Origin: Siccirubricoccus phaeus
GTDB taxonomy: Bacteria > Pseudomonadota > Alphaproteobacteria > Acetobacterales > Acetobacteraceae
Direction: 5' to 3'
NCBI RefSeq assembly: GCF_008360935.1
Contig: NZ_SRXO01000011.1
Coordinates: 148,185 to 212,184, forward strand
Length of the DNA: 64,000 nt
Shown here: positions 42,422 through 50,375 of the stretch, piece after piece
Numbering within the stretch: the first letter of the stretch is position 1
How the letters are laid out: the number at the start of each line of letters is the position of its first letter
Translations under genes and position numbers: made by a program
The notes under the pieces: generated by a model
What the model was told of the DNA's origin: nothing
Databases searched by the model: none
What the model saw: the letters and a program-made list of their open reading frames with translations, nothing else

Positions 42422-43885
42422 TTGGCCAAGGACCGCACCCGTTACGTCTGCCAGGCCTGCGGCGCCGTCTTCCCGAAATGGCAGGGCCGCTGCGATGGCT
42501 GCGGCGAGTGGAACACCCTCTCCGAAGAAGCCGTCGAAACCCCGCGCGGCCCCGGCCCCGCCGCCCGCGCCGGCGGGGGGCGCCGGGTGGAATTCGTCGG
42601 CCTGCAGGGCGAGGCGCCGCCCCCCGCCCGCATCCCGACCGAGCTCGCGGAGCTGGACCGGGTGCTGGGCGGCGGCATCGTCCCCGCCTCCGCCGTGCTG
42701 GTCGGCGGCGATCCCGGCATCGGCAAATCCACCATCCTGCTGCAGGCCGCGGCGCGCATCGCGACGGCCGGCCGCCGCACCCTCTACATCTCGGGCGAGG
42801 AGGCGGTGGAGCAGGTGCGGCTGCGCGCCCGCCGCCTTGGCCTGGAGACCGCCCCCCTGGCGCTCGCCGCCGCGACGGCGCTGCGCGACATCGTGGCGAG
42901 CCTGGAGCAGGAGCGCGAGGCCGCCCTCGTCATCATCGATTCCATCCAGACCCTGTGGCTGGACGCGCTGGACAGCGCCCCCGGCACCGTCGCCCAGGTC
43001 CGCACCTGCGCGGCCGAGCTGATCCGGCTGGCCAAGTCGCGTGGCTTCGCGCTTGTCCTGGTCGGGCATGTGACGAAGGAAGGCACGCTCGCCGGCCCGC
43101 GGGTGCTGGAGCACATGGTGGATGCCACGCTCTATTTCGAAGGCGATCGCGGCCACCAATTCCGCATCCTGCGCGCGGTGAAGAACCGCTTCGGCGCGAC
43201 CGACGAGATCGGCGTCTTCGAGATGACGGAGCGCGGGCTGGTGGAGGTGCTGAACCCCTCCGCCCTGTTCCTCGCCGAGCGCCGCGGCAATGTCGCCGGC
43301 AGCGCCGTCTTCGCCGGCATCGAGGGCACAAGGCCGGTGCTGGTGGAGGTGCAGGCGCTGCTGGCGCCCTCCGCCGGCGGCTCCCCGCGCCGCCAGGTGG
43401 TGGGCTGGGATTCCGGGCGGCTCGCCATGCTGATGGCGGTGCTGGAGGCGCGCTGCGGCATGACGCTCGGCATGAACGACGTCTATCTCAACATCGCCGG
43501 CGGCTTGCGCATCGCCGAGCCGGCGGCCGATCTGGCGGTTGCCGCCGCGCTGGTCTCCGCCGCCACCGACCGGCCGACGGACCCGGGCATGGTCTATTTC
43601 GGCGAGGTCGGCCTGTCCGGCGAAATCCGCCAGGTGAGCCAGGCGGAGGCGCGGCTGCGCGAGGCGCAGAAGCTGGGCTTCACCGCCGCCACCCTGCCGC
43701 GGCGCCTGGCGCGCGGCGGCCGCGCGCCCGCGGCGCTGGACGGGCTGCGGCCCACCGAGATCGGCCATATCGCCGATCTCGTCGCCCCCTTTGCGGCGCG
43801 GGCGGAAAGGCGGGCGGGCCGGGCCGAGGCTGCGAAGCCCGGCGCGGCGAAAGCCGAGGCCGTGGAGGCCGGCCCGGCGGGCTGA
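42422..43885 (+). CDS. radA: DNA repair protein RadA
   Basis: This 487-aa RecA-like helicase helps branch migration in recombination repair. It has a C4 zinc finger (Cys10, Cys13, Cys24, Cys27 in VCQACGAVFPKWQGRCDGCG), Walker A GDPGIGKST, the RadA signature KNRFGATDEIGVFEM and a C-terminal Lon-like domain (MNDVYLNIAGGLRIAEPAAD). I choose TTG 42422 because its translation aligns with the usual MAKxxxxYVC start and GGGGGA lies just upstream. ATG 42392 would add ten residues. The final ~25 residues are a Glu/Ala/Lys tail. It shares its stop region with the next gene (TGATG). Confidence 0.95.
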   Translation: MAKDRTRYVCQACGAVFPKWQGRCDGCGEWNTLSEEAVETPRGPGPAARAGGGRRVEFVGLQGEAPPPARIPTELAELDRVLGGGIVPASAVLVGGDPGIGKSTILLQAAARIATAGRRTLYISGEEAVEQVRLRARRLGLETAPLALAAATALRDIVASLEQEREAALVIIDSIQTLWLDALDSAPGTVAQVRTCAAELIRLAKSRGFALVLVGHVTKEGTLAGPRVLEHMVDATLYFEGDRGHQFRILRAVKNRFGATDEIGVFEMTERGLVEVLNPSALFLAERRGNVAGSAVFAGIEGTRPVLVEVQALLAPSAGGSPRRQVVGWDSGRLAMLMAVLEARCGMTLGMNDVYLNIAGGLRIAEPAADLAVAAALVSAATDRPTDPGMVYFGEVGLSGEIRQVSQAEARLREAQKLGFTAATLPRRLARGGRAPAALDGLRPTEIGHIADLVAPFAARAERRAGRAEAAKPGAAKAEAVEAGPAG

Positions 43886-44499
43886 TGCTCCTGATCGAAA
43901 GCTACAGGCCCCCGGTGGGGGAGGCGCCCGAGGGCGTGCTGCTCTCGGCCGCGCTGCCGGCGGTGGTGATGCAGCTCGGCCGGCCGGAGGTTGCGGCGGT
44001 GCTCTGGCACCGCCCGCTGCCGGGCGGGCTGGCCGGTGTCACCGCCCCCCTGCTGGCTGCGCTGCTGGCCGCCGGCCCCTTCCACCGAAGCTGCCGCTTC
44101 GCCGGCAATGGCGCGGCGGCCATGCTGGCACCGCTGCTGCCGGCGCCGGCGCCGCCCGATCTGCTGGCGAATTGCGCCGTGCTCGGCGCCTTCTTCGCCA
44201 TGGCGGTGGGCGGTGGCGAGGGCGTGCTGCACCTGGCGGCGCTGGCGGGCGGCGCCGCGCCGCGCTGGCCGGTGCAGCCGGCGGGCTGCCGGCTGCTCGC
44301 CGCCTATGCCGGGCCCGGCCTGGCGGCGCGCCTGCCGCCGGAGGCCGGCGGCCCCGGCGCGGTGCGGCGCCTGCCGCGCGGCACCGTCTGGGCGCTGAAA
44401 GGCCCCGCCTGCCCGGGCCAGCCCGCCGCCAATGCCGGCCACGCCGCGGGCGCGCCGCCGCGCCTGCTGCTGTGCCTGGAGCAGGGCGGCGGGGGATAG
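43885..44499 (+). CDS. DUF1826-like protein, metal-site residues apparently lost
   Basis: This 204-aa protein starts at ATG 43885, overlapping the radA stop by one base. Segments VAAVLWHRPLPGG, GCRLLAAYAGPGL, RRLPRGTVWALKGPACPGQP and PRLLLCLEQ line up with my memory of DUF1826 proteins. In that family the region before the TYxGPG segment carries a Cys, an HxD-type pair and a Trp after GPG. Here the matching positions read Ala, Pro/Gln and Arg. So it may be a degenerate relative. Function is unknown, and the family call needs a profile search. Confidence 0.55.
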   Translation: MLLIESYRPPVGEAPEGVLLSAALPAVVMQLGRPEVAAVLWHRPLPGGLAGVTAPLLAALLAAGPFHRSCRFAGNGAAAMLAPLLPAPAPPDLLANCAVLGAFFAMAVGGGEGVLHLAALAGGAAPRWPVQPAGCRLLAAYAGPGLAARLPPEAGGPGAVRRLPRGTVWALKGPACPGQPAANAGHAAGAPPRLLLCLEQGGGG

Positions 44500-44540
44500 G
44501 CTGCGGCCGGCGGCGTGACGGCTCCTGGTCACGGGACCCC

Positions 44541-45050
44541 GGCCGCGTCAGCTCCGGCCGTGCTGCCCTGGCCGTGGCACCCCCAAGGCCGCGGCATGTC
44601 CCTGCCACTGCCAGCCGTGGACCCCTGGCCGCGTGACCTCCGGCTGTGCGACCGGTGGTCGTGCCACTTGCAACCGTGCTCCCCGGCCGCGTCAGCTCCG
44701 GCCGTGCTGCCCTGGCCGTGGCACCCCCAAGGCCGCGGCATGTCCCTGCCACTGCCAGCCGTGGCCGCCTGGCCGCGTGACCTCCGGCTGTGCGACCGGT
44801 GGTCGTGCCACTTGCAACCGTGCTCCCCGGCCGCGTCAGCACCGGCTGTGCTGCCCCGGCCGTGGCGCCCCCAAGGCCGCGGCATGTTCCTGCCACTGCC
44901 AGCCGTGGACCCCTGGCCGCGTGACCTCCGGCTGTGCGACCGGTGGTCGTGCCACTTGCAACCGTGCTCCCCGGCCGCGTCAGCACCGGCTGTGCTGCCC
45001 CGGCCGTGGCGCCCTGGCCGCGCCAAGCCGGGCCACGGAACTCGGGCCGT
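44541..45050. repeat. 144-bp tandem repeat array before the Bug protein gene
   Basis: GGCCGCGTCAG starts at 44541, 44685, 44829 and 44973, an exact 144-bp period with three full units and a partial fourth. Within a unit, words such as GGCCGTGGC and GGCCGCGTGACCTCC recur every 12-17 bp, so the array is hierarchical. 144 is a multiple of three, and long frames stay open on both strands, including one giving a 48-residue peptide repeat with many His/Ser/Arg. I do not regard these as genes. The region 45051-45290 shows nothing else. Confidence 0.92.
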
Positions 45051-45304
45051 GTCACCCCCGACTGCGCCACCCCAGCCTGGACCGAACGGCCCCATATCCC
45101 CCACCCGATTCACGTTTTCCAAAGGCATTCCAGGGTTTGATGCGGCGAGCCCGGGAGGGCGCGCATCAGGCGCGTCTTGCGGCACGGCGTCGCGTCCGGC
45201 CGTCGCGGGGCCGTCCTGCGACGGCCCGCCCGGCCGCCGCGGCGCTGGCGCCTTGAGCCCGGGCGGCCCCTGCCGCATCTTCGCCGGCAGATGGAGGAAA
45301 TGCT

Positions 45305-46342
45305 GTGACTTTGCCCCGCCGCCTGCTGCTTGCCTTGCCCGCCCTCACCTTGCCCGCCCTCACCTTGCCCGCCCTCACCTTGCCCGCCCTCACCTTGCCT
45401 GCGCTCACCTTGCCTAACCCGGCCCGCGCCGCCGGCTTCCCGGACCGACCCGTCCGCCTCGTCGTGCCCTTCGCCCCGGGCGGCAATGCCGATACGGTAG
45501 GGCGGGTGCTGGCCCCCAAGCTTTCCGAGGTGCTGGGCCAGCCGGTGGTGGTGGAGAACCGCGCCGGCGCCGCCGGCAATGTCGCCGCCACCGCCTTCGC
45601 CCGGGCCAAGCCGGACGGCTATTCCCTGCTGCTCGGCAGCAACGGGCCGCTGGCGGTGAACCCCGTCATCCAGGCCAATCTCGGCTATGACCCGGTGCGG
45701 GATTTCGCCCCGCTCGGCCTCGCCGTGCGCACGCCCAACGTGCTGGCGGTGCACAAGGCGGTGCCGGCGCAGAATCTGGCGGAACTGCTGGCGCTGGCCA
45801 AGGCGAAGCCGGGGCAGATCGCCTGCGGCTCCTCCGGCACCGGCAGCACGGCGCATCTGGCGATCGAGACCTTCAACGCCATGACCGGCGCCGGGCTGCA
45901 GCACGTGCCCTATGGCAGCGGCGGCGCCATGGCGCCCGACCTGGTGGCGGGCAATCTGGAGGCCGGGATGACCGAGATCTCCACCGCCCTGCCGCTGCAC
46001 CGGGAGGGGGCGATCCGCATCCTCGGCGCCGGCTCCGCCGAGCGGCTGCCGGTGGCACCGGATATCCCCACCATGGAGGAGCAGGGGGTGCGCGGCTTCC
46101 GCGCCGCTGCCTTCCTGGGCCTGGTGGTGCCGACGGGCACGCCGCCCGACATCCTGGCCAAGCTGGCCGACGCCATGGCGGCGGCGGTGGCGGACCCGCC
46201 GACGCGCAAGCGCTTCGAGGAGATGGGCAGCATCATGGCCAGCCGCGAGGAAGCGACGCCGGCCGGCTTCGCCGCCTTCCTGGTGCGGGAATCGGCGTGG
46301 ACCCGCGCGGCGGCGGAGCGCGCCGGGCTGCGGCCGAGCTAG
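45305..46342 (+). CDS. Bug/TctC family tripartite tricarboxylate transporter substrate-binding protein
   Basis: This 345-aa periplasmic protein has the Bug signature FPDRPVRLVVPFAPGGNADTVGRV, then VVENRAGAAGNVAA and YGSGGAMAPDLVAGNLEAG. Such proteins bind carboxylates or similar ligands and usually work with TctA/TctB, which are absent here; orphan Bug genes are abundant in this lineage. GTG 45305 is well placed after GGAGGA. The signal peptide hydrophobic core is built from five copies of a pentapeptide (LPALT) coded by a 15-bp repeat, so its length may vary. Confidence 0.93.
   Translation: MTLPRRLLLALPALTLPALTLPALTLPALTLPALTLPNPARAAGFPDRPVRLVVPFAPGGNADTVGRVLAPKLSEVLGQPVVVENRAGAAGNVAATAFARAKPDGYSLLLGSNGPLAVNPVIQANLGYDPVRDFAPLGLAVRTPNVLAVHKAVPAQNLAELLALAKAKPGQIACGSSGTGSTAHLAIETFNAMTGAGLQHVPYGSGGAMAPDLVAGNLEAGMTEISTALPLHREGAIRILGAGSAERLPVAPDIPTMEEQGVRGFRAAAFLGLVVPTGTPPDILAKLADAMAAAVADPPTRKRFEEMGSIMASREEATPAGFAAFLVRESAWTRAAAERAGLRPS
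45335..45415 (+). repeat. 15-bp tandem repeat coding the Bug signal peptide core
   Basis: Four identical units TTGCCCGCCCTCACC (45335-45394), a fifth with two changes and a partial sixth lie in tandem. They code LPALT repeats that make the hydrophobic h-region of the signal peptide. Confidence 0.97.
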
Positions 46343-46725
46343 AGCAGATCGCCGGAGGGCGGAATCGCCCGGAGGCGTGAATCTGCTCTGCCATCAATAA
46401 GATTGAGCGTCTTCACGCTGCGCAGTCAGCCTGAAGACGCTCTAGTGTCCTGCCCGCGAAGTTCGCTGGATTTCCAGCGAACGCAGCGGACAAGCAGGCC
46501 ACTGAAAACAAAAGCTAGAGCGTGATCGGCTGAAGTCGAATCGACCGAAACCCTGAATCACGCGACCGAACAAAGAGCTAGAGCGGGGCGGGTGAGCGCA
46601 GCTCAACCGATCCCGCTCTAGTGGCCCGAGAACGAAGTCCGCAGGACTTCGGAAGCGGGACACTAGAGCAGCCTCCGATCAGGTGATCCCACCTGATCGG
46701 ATATTGCTCCAGACGCTGCCTTCGA
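46341..46725. repeat. Array of CTAG-punctuated palindromes
   Basis: At least six palindromes stand in a row: AGAGCAGAT...ATCTGCTCT (46341-46389), GAGCGTCTTCA...TGAAGACGCTC (46404-46442), the GTTCGCTGG/CCAGCGAAC pair (46445-46502), GCGTGAT...ATCACGC (46519-46563), AGAGCGGG...CCCGCTCT (46580-46619) and GAAGTCCGCAGGACTTC (46635-46651). CCGATCAGGTG/CACCTGATCGG (46674-46700) follows. Junctions often read CTAG, otherwise rare in such GC-rich DNA. 46726-46884 holds more GC hairpins before the next stop codon. Confidence 0.9.
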
Positions 46726-46884
46726 GCTCCGCCCCCGCGCTCTGAACCGGGCTGCAGGTTCAACCGGGGCCGGGACTCCTGCCGTGGCCCGGGACCGGCC
46801 CATCCCGGCCGGGGGTTGGACGCAGGCGTCCAGCGGGCAAGCCCCGACCGTTTCCGGCAGCCGGCGCCGCCGCGGCGGCGCCCA

Positions 46885-49002
46885 TCACCCTTCGCAGCGC
46901 GGCACGTCCCGCGGCGATAGCGGCTGCCCGCGCGGGACGATGCTGAGCGTCGGCGTGCGGGCGAAGGCCGTGGCATCGGTGAAGGGCGCCCCGGCCGCTT
47001 TCAGCCAGGCATAGGCCGCCGCCGCCCGGGCGGAGCCGAGCGTCTCCATCAACAGGGCCAGGCTCGCCAGGCCGAGCCGGCCGTAATAGCCCTCGCTCTG
47101 CCGCCAGCCCTCGCCATTGGAGAGGCCGCGGGCCCGGCTCGCCTCGCCGATCTCCGCCCAGCTCCGCAGCGCCCGGGCACCGGGGCCGAGGCTGCTGTCG
47201 GCGAGGTTGTAGGCAACCCCGTCATGCGGCGGGAAGCCTTGCCCGGCGGCGAGGAACCGGCCGGCGAGGAAATTCTCCATCCAGCGCAGCACGGCCAGCG
47301 CATCCGGGTTGCCGCGGCGCGCCGCCGCCGCGGCGGAGGTGGTGAAGTAGTCCTGTTGCCAGGGCGCCATGTTGCCCGGCGCGCCATATTCCCCGGGCAG
47401 CCGGCCATGCGCCTCGCCCTGCTCGGCCGTCAGGGCCGGCAGCCGGGCCCGCAGCCAGGCCCAATTGCGGTCGGCCAGCCAGCGGAAATAGCCCTGCTGG
47501 GGGTCGTCCTCCGGGGCGATCCAGGCAGCCTGGTCCAGCTCCCGCATTCCCCAGGCGGCGCCGCGCACCTGGCGGTTCTGCAGGATGATGGCGCCGTCGC
47601 CCGGATCGCCCGGGGCCCGGCGGGCACCGGGCCAGATGCCGATGACGTTCCACGCCGCCTGGGCCTGCAGTGCATCCAGCGCGCTGCGCCGCCCGGTCAG
47701 CAGGAAGGGGATGAAGCCCAGGGCGGGCTGGTGTGCCGCATCGGTCTGCCAGCCGGTATCCGCGGGCACGGGCTGCAGCAGCCCGCCGGGCGGGCGGCCG
47801 CCGCGGGGATCGGTCCAGAGGCGCGGCCAGCGCCGCTGCTCCAGCCAGCCGCCCTGGCCATCCGCCCCGCCCTCCGGGTCCCAATGGTGCCAGGGGATGC
47901 TGCCCGCCGCCTCCGCCTGGCCGATCGAGACCGCGGCGGCCCGGCGGTCGCCGGAGATGAGCCAGGCCGCCTGGTATTCCGTGGTGGGGCCGATATCCGG
48001 CCGGTTCCCGGTGGCGCCCATCCGCTGGGCGATGCCCCGGCTGCCGAAGGGCGGCGCCCAGTCCGGGGCGGCGAGCAGGGCGGCGTAGCGGCTCAGCACC
48101 GCCTCCTCCACCCCGAGGGAGAGGTCGTAGCGGGCGATGGCGCCGGCCTCCGCCAGGTAGCCGGCATCCTGGCGGGGGTAGGGCGGCGCCGGCGCCGACG
48201 CCCCGGCCAGCACCCGGAGCTGGCGGCCCCAGGCGGTGTAGAGCCGGTGCCGCAGCCCTTCTGCCCGCAGCGCCTCCCGGCCATCCACCAGCACCCGCAG
48301 GGAATAGGCGGCATCGCCGCCGCCCGGCCGCATGGTGGCGTCGTTGCGCAGCCAGACATCCAGCCACAGGCTGCCATCCGCCCGGGCGGCGAGGTCCACG
48401 ACCAGGCGCAGGGAGGTGGCGCCGCCGCAGGCGGCGGGCGGCACCCAGGCGGCGATGCGCGCCTGGGCGGCGAGCGGCCCGGCCTGCCATATCGCAGGGC
48501 CGCCGCGCAGCCCGGCCAGCAGGGCGGCGAGGTCGGCCTGCCAGGGCGCCCCCTGGGGCGGGGCGATCTCCACCAGCGGCCGGCGCGGCGCGGCGAGGCG
48601 GGCGAGGTCGAGGGCGGGTGCTGCCTCAGGCGGCCGGGCGGCAAGCACGACGCCGAGCTTCTCCCCGCGGCGAAGCGGCGGGGCGGCGAGGCTCAGCACG
48701 GCGAAGCGGGCGGAGCCGTCCGGGTGCCGGGTCTTCACATCCGCCTGGGCGCGCAGGGCCTGGCCGGCGGTGGTGCGGGCATGGATGGCGCGGTCCCGCG
48801 GCAGGTCGCCGGGACGGAAGGCCTGGCCGAAGACCAGGGCGGTCCCGGCGGTGGTGCCATTGCCCTCCAGCACCATGCCGAGGAACTCGCCGGGGCGGCT
48901 GGGGCAGGGCATCGCCACCTGGCGGACTGTGGCGGCCTGGGCCTGGGCGGGCAGGCTGAGCGCGCTGGCGAGGAGCGGGAGGTGGCGGCGGGTTATGGGC
49001 AT
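46885..49002 (-). CDS. Large predicted secreted protein, possibly a glycan-degrading enzyme
   Basis: This 705-aa protein has a clear signal peptide (RRHLPLLASALSLPAQAQA). ATG 49002 is chosen because AAGGAG lies 7 bp upstream. The first half is rich in short beta strands (ARFAVLSLAAPPLRRGEKLG and SLWLDVWLRNDATM). The second half is helical with repeated W/Y-rich turns (PTTEYQAAWLISGDRRA, QDYFTTSAAAA, SEGYYGRLGLASLALL), which recalls the alpha/alpha-toroid of polysaccharide lyases and exo-rhamnogalacturonan-lyase-like proteins. I do not recognise the family firmly. Neighbouring glycosyltransferase genes on the same strand make a role in exopolysaccharide trimming plausible. Confidence 0.75.
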   Translation of the reverse strand: MPITRRHLPLLASALSLPAQAQAATVRQVAMPCPSRPGEFLGMVLEGNGTTAGTALVFGQAFRPGDLPRDRAIHARTTAGQALRAQADVKTRHPDGSARFAVLSLAAPPLRRGEKLGVVLAARPPEAAPALDLARLAAPRRPLVEIAPPQGAPWQADLAALLAGLRGGPAIWQAGPLAAQARIAAWVPPAACGGATSLRLVVDLAARADGSLWLDVWLRNDATMRPGGGDAAYSLRVLVDGREALRAEGLRHRLYTAWGRQLRVLAGASAPAPPYPRQDAGYLAEAGAIARYDLSLGVEEAVLSRYAALLAAPDWAPPFGSRGIAQRMGATGNRPDIGPTTEYQAAWLISGDRRAAAVSIGQAEAAGSIPWHHWDPEGGADGQGGWLEQRRWPRLWTDPRGGRPPGGLLQPVPADTGWQTDAAHQPALGFIPFLLTGRRSALDALQAQAAWNVIGIWPGARRAPGDPGDGAIILQNRQVRGAAWGMRELDQAAWIAPEDDPQQGYFRWLADRNWAWLRARLPALTAEQGEAHGRLPGEYGAPGNMAPWQQDYFTTSAAAAARRGNPDALAVLRWMENFLAGRFLAAGQGFPPHDGVAYNLADSSLGPGARALRSWAEIGEASRARGLSNGEGWRQSEGYYGRLGLASLALLMETLGSARAAAAYAWLKAAGAPFTDATAFARTPTLSIVPRGQPLSPRDVPRCEG

Positions 49003-49215
49003 CGGGCGCTCCTTCGGCCGTTCGAGGAGGGCTCTGCCCTCCTCGAGCTCCACCCGCCAAAGGCCGAAGGGCCTTTGGAAACCATGAGCCTCGGACCCGT
49101 CGGTCGAGGCGCAAAACTCAAGGGTTCAAAGCCCCATCCTAACCATACTCACAAGACACAAGGGCCCTTCGGCCCTTTGCGGGTGGGAGCTTGAGGGAGG
49201 GCAGAGCCCTCCCTC
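49003..49215. repeat. Multi-hairpin element, second copy of the 39368 type
   Basis: The copy begins with CGAGGAGGGCTCTGCCCTCCTCG (from about 49023), then CCAAAGGCCGAAGGGCCTTTGG, the word AACTCAAGGGTTCAAAG and AAGGGCCCTTCGGCCCTTT, and ends with GAGGGAGGGCAGAGCCCTCCCTC. From 49149 on it lies inside the 3' end of the glycosyltransferase frame, supplying its last codons and stop. Confidence 0.85.
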
Positions 49216-50375
49216 AAAACCCGCCGGAACAGCGCCAATTGCCCCTCCGTGGTCGCCTCCCACCCGAACCCCTCGGCATAGGCCCGCGTCGCCGCCCGGC
49301 AGGGCGGCGCGGCGAACAGCGCCCGCACCCCCGCGGCGATGCTGCCCGGCGAATCGTCCGCCAGCACCAGCCCTGCTTCCGGCGCCGCGATCGCCTCCCG
49401 GCTGCCCCAGGCGGGGCTGGCGATGGCGGGCGTGCCGCAGGCCATCGCCTCCAGCAGCACATTCGCCCAGCCCTCCCGCGCGGAGGCCAGCACCAGCGCA
49501 TCCGCCGCGCCGTACAGCGCCGGCAGCTCCGCATGCGGCCGGGCGCCCAGCAGCCGCACCCGCCCGCCCAGGCCGAGCCGGGCGATCTGCGCCTCCAGCG
49601 CCCCGCGCTCCGGCCCCTCGCCGGCGATGAGCAGCCGGTGTTCCGGCAGCCCCCGCAGCGCCTCGATGATCAGGCGATGGCCCTTGCGCGGAATCAGCAG
49701 CCCCACCGAGAGCAGCGTCGGCCCCTCCAGCCCCAGCGCCGCCCGCGCCGCGGCACGGTCCGCCGGCGGGCGGAACAGCGCCAGATCTACGCCGTTGCGC
49801 AGCACCGTCACCTTCTCCGGCGGCGCGCCGAGCGCCACCAGCCCCTCCTTCAGCGCCGCGCTCACCGCGATCAGCGCCGCGCTGCCGGCGATGGCCTGCC
49901 GGATCAGCCGCCCCGGTATGCGGTAATTCGGCAATTGGCTGGTGTCCGAGCCGCGGCCGGTGATGACCACCGGCAGGCCGAATTCCTGCCCCAGCCACAC
50001 CGCCGCGACGCCATCCGGGTAGAGGTAATGCGCGTCGATCGCCTGCGGCCGCAGCCCTTCCGCCAGCAATCGCCGCAGCACGGCCCGGGCGGCGCGGTGC
50101 AGGGTCCAGACATTCGCCCACAGCCCGATGCCGGGCGGCCCCAGGAAGCGCGGATGCAGCACGCGGATGCCATGCCCCACCCGCTCCGCCGGCACCGCGC
50201 GGCCCGCCGGCCAATGCCCGGGGAACCAGGGCACCGGCGCCAGCACCGTGCTCTCCGCCTGCCCGGAGGCCAGCAGGTGGCGCAGCCGGTTCTCGACGAA
50301 GACGCCGTGATTGGGCTGTGCCGGGTTGGGGTAGAGCGTGCTGAAGGTCAGCAGCCGCAGCCTCTCCGCCGCCAT
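49149..50375 (-). CDS. GT4 family glycosyltransferase
   Basis: This 408-aa GT-B enzyme begins RLLTFSTLYPNPAQPNHGVF, followed by DAHYLYPDGVAAVWLG, TGRGSDTSQLPNY, VLRNGVDLALFRP, LLSVGLLIPRKGH and the donor site ASAREGWANVLLEAMACGTP. It resembles GT4 enzymes of the WcaL/teichuronic-acid type that build surface polysaccharide. ATG 50375 overlaps the upstream stop (TGATG); GTG 50378 is the in-frame alternative. The last ~22 residues (ALPQAPTRKGPKGPCVL) are coded by a dispersed hairpin element, so the natural C-terminus was probably replaced or extended. Confidence 0.9.
   Translation of the reverse strand: MAAERLRLLTFSTLYPNPAQPNHGVFVENRLRHLLASGQAESTVLAPVPWFPGHWPAGRAVPAERVGHGIRVLHPRFLGPPGIGLWANVWTLHRAARAVLRRLLAEGLRPQAIDAHYLYPDGVAAVWLGQEFGLPVVITGRGSDTSQLPNYRIPGRLIRQAIAGSAALIAVSAALKEGLVALGAPPEKVTVLRNGVDLALFRPPADRAAARAALGLEGPTLLSVGLLIPRKGHRLIIEALRGLPEHRLLIAGEGPERGALEAQIARLGLGGRVRLLGARPHAELPALYGAADALVLASAREGWANVLLEAMACGTPAIASPAWGSREAIAAPEAGLVLADDSPGSIAAGVRALFAAPPCRAATRAYAEGFGWEATTEGQLALFRRVLREGSALPQAPTRKGPKGPCVL

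Noticed and set aside
44529..45278. Minus-strand frame coding a 48-residue repeat peptide
   Set aside because: Openness follows from the 144-bp period; no ribosome site or signal peptide and no match. Kept only as a repeat finding.
44515..45417. Plus-strand 300-aa frame through the 144-bp array
   Set aside because: It runs into the start of the Bug gene in another frame and is explained by the repeat period.
46341..46725. CRISPR or attachment-site array
   Set aside because: The palindromes differ from one another and recur elsewhere singly; no integrase is nearby.
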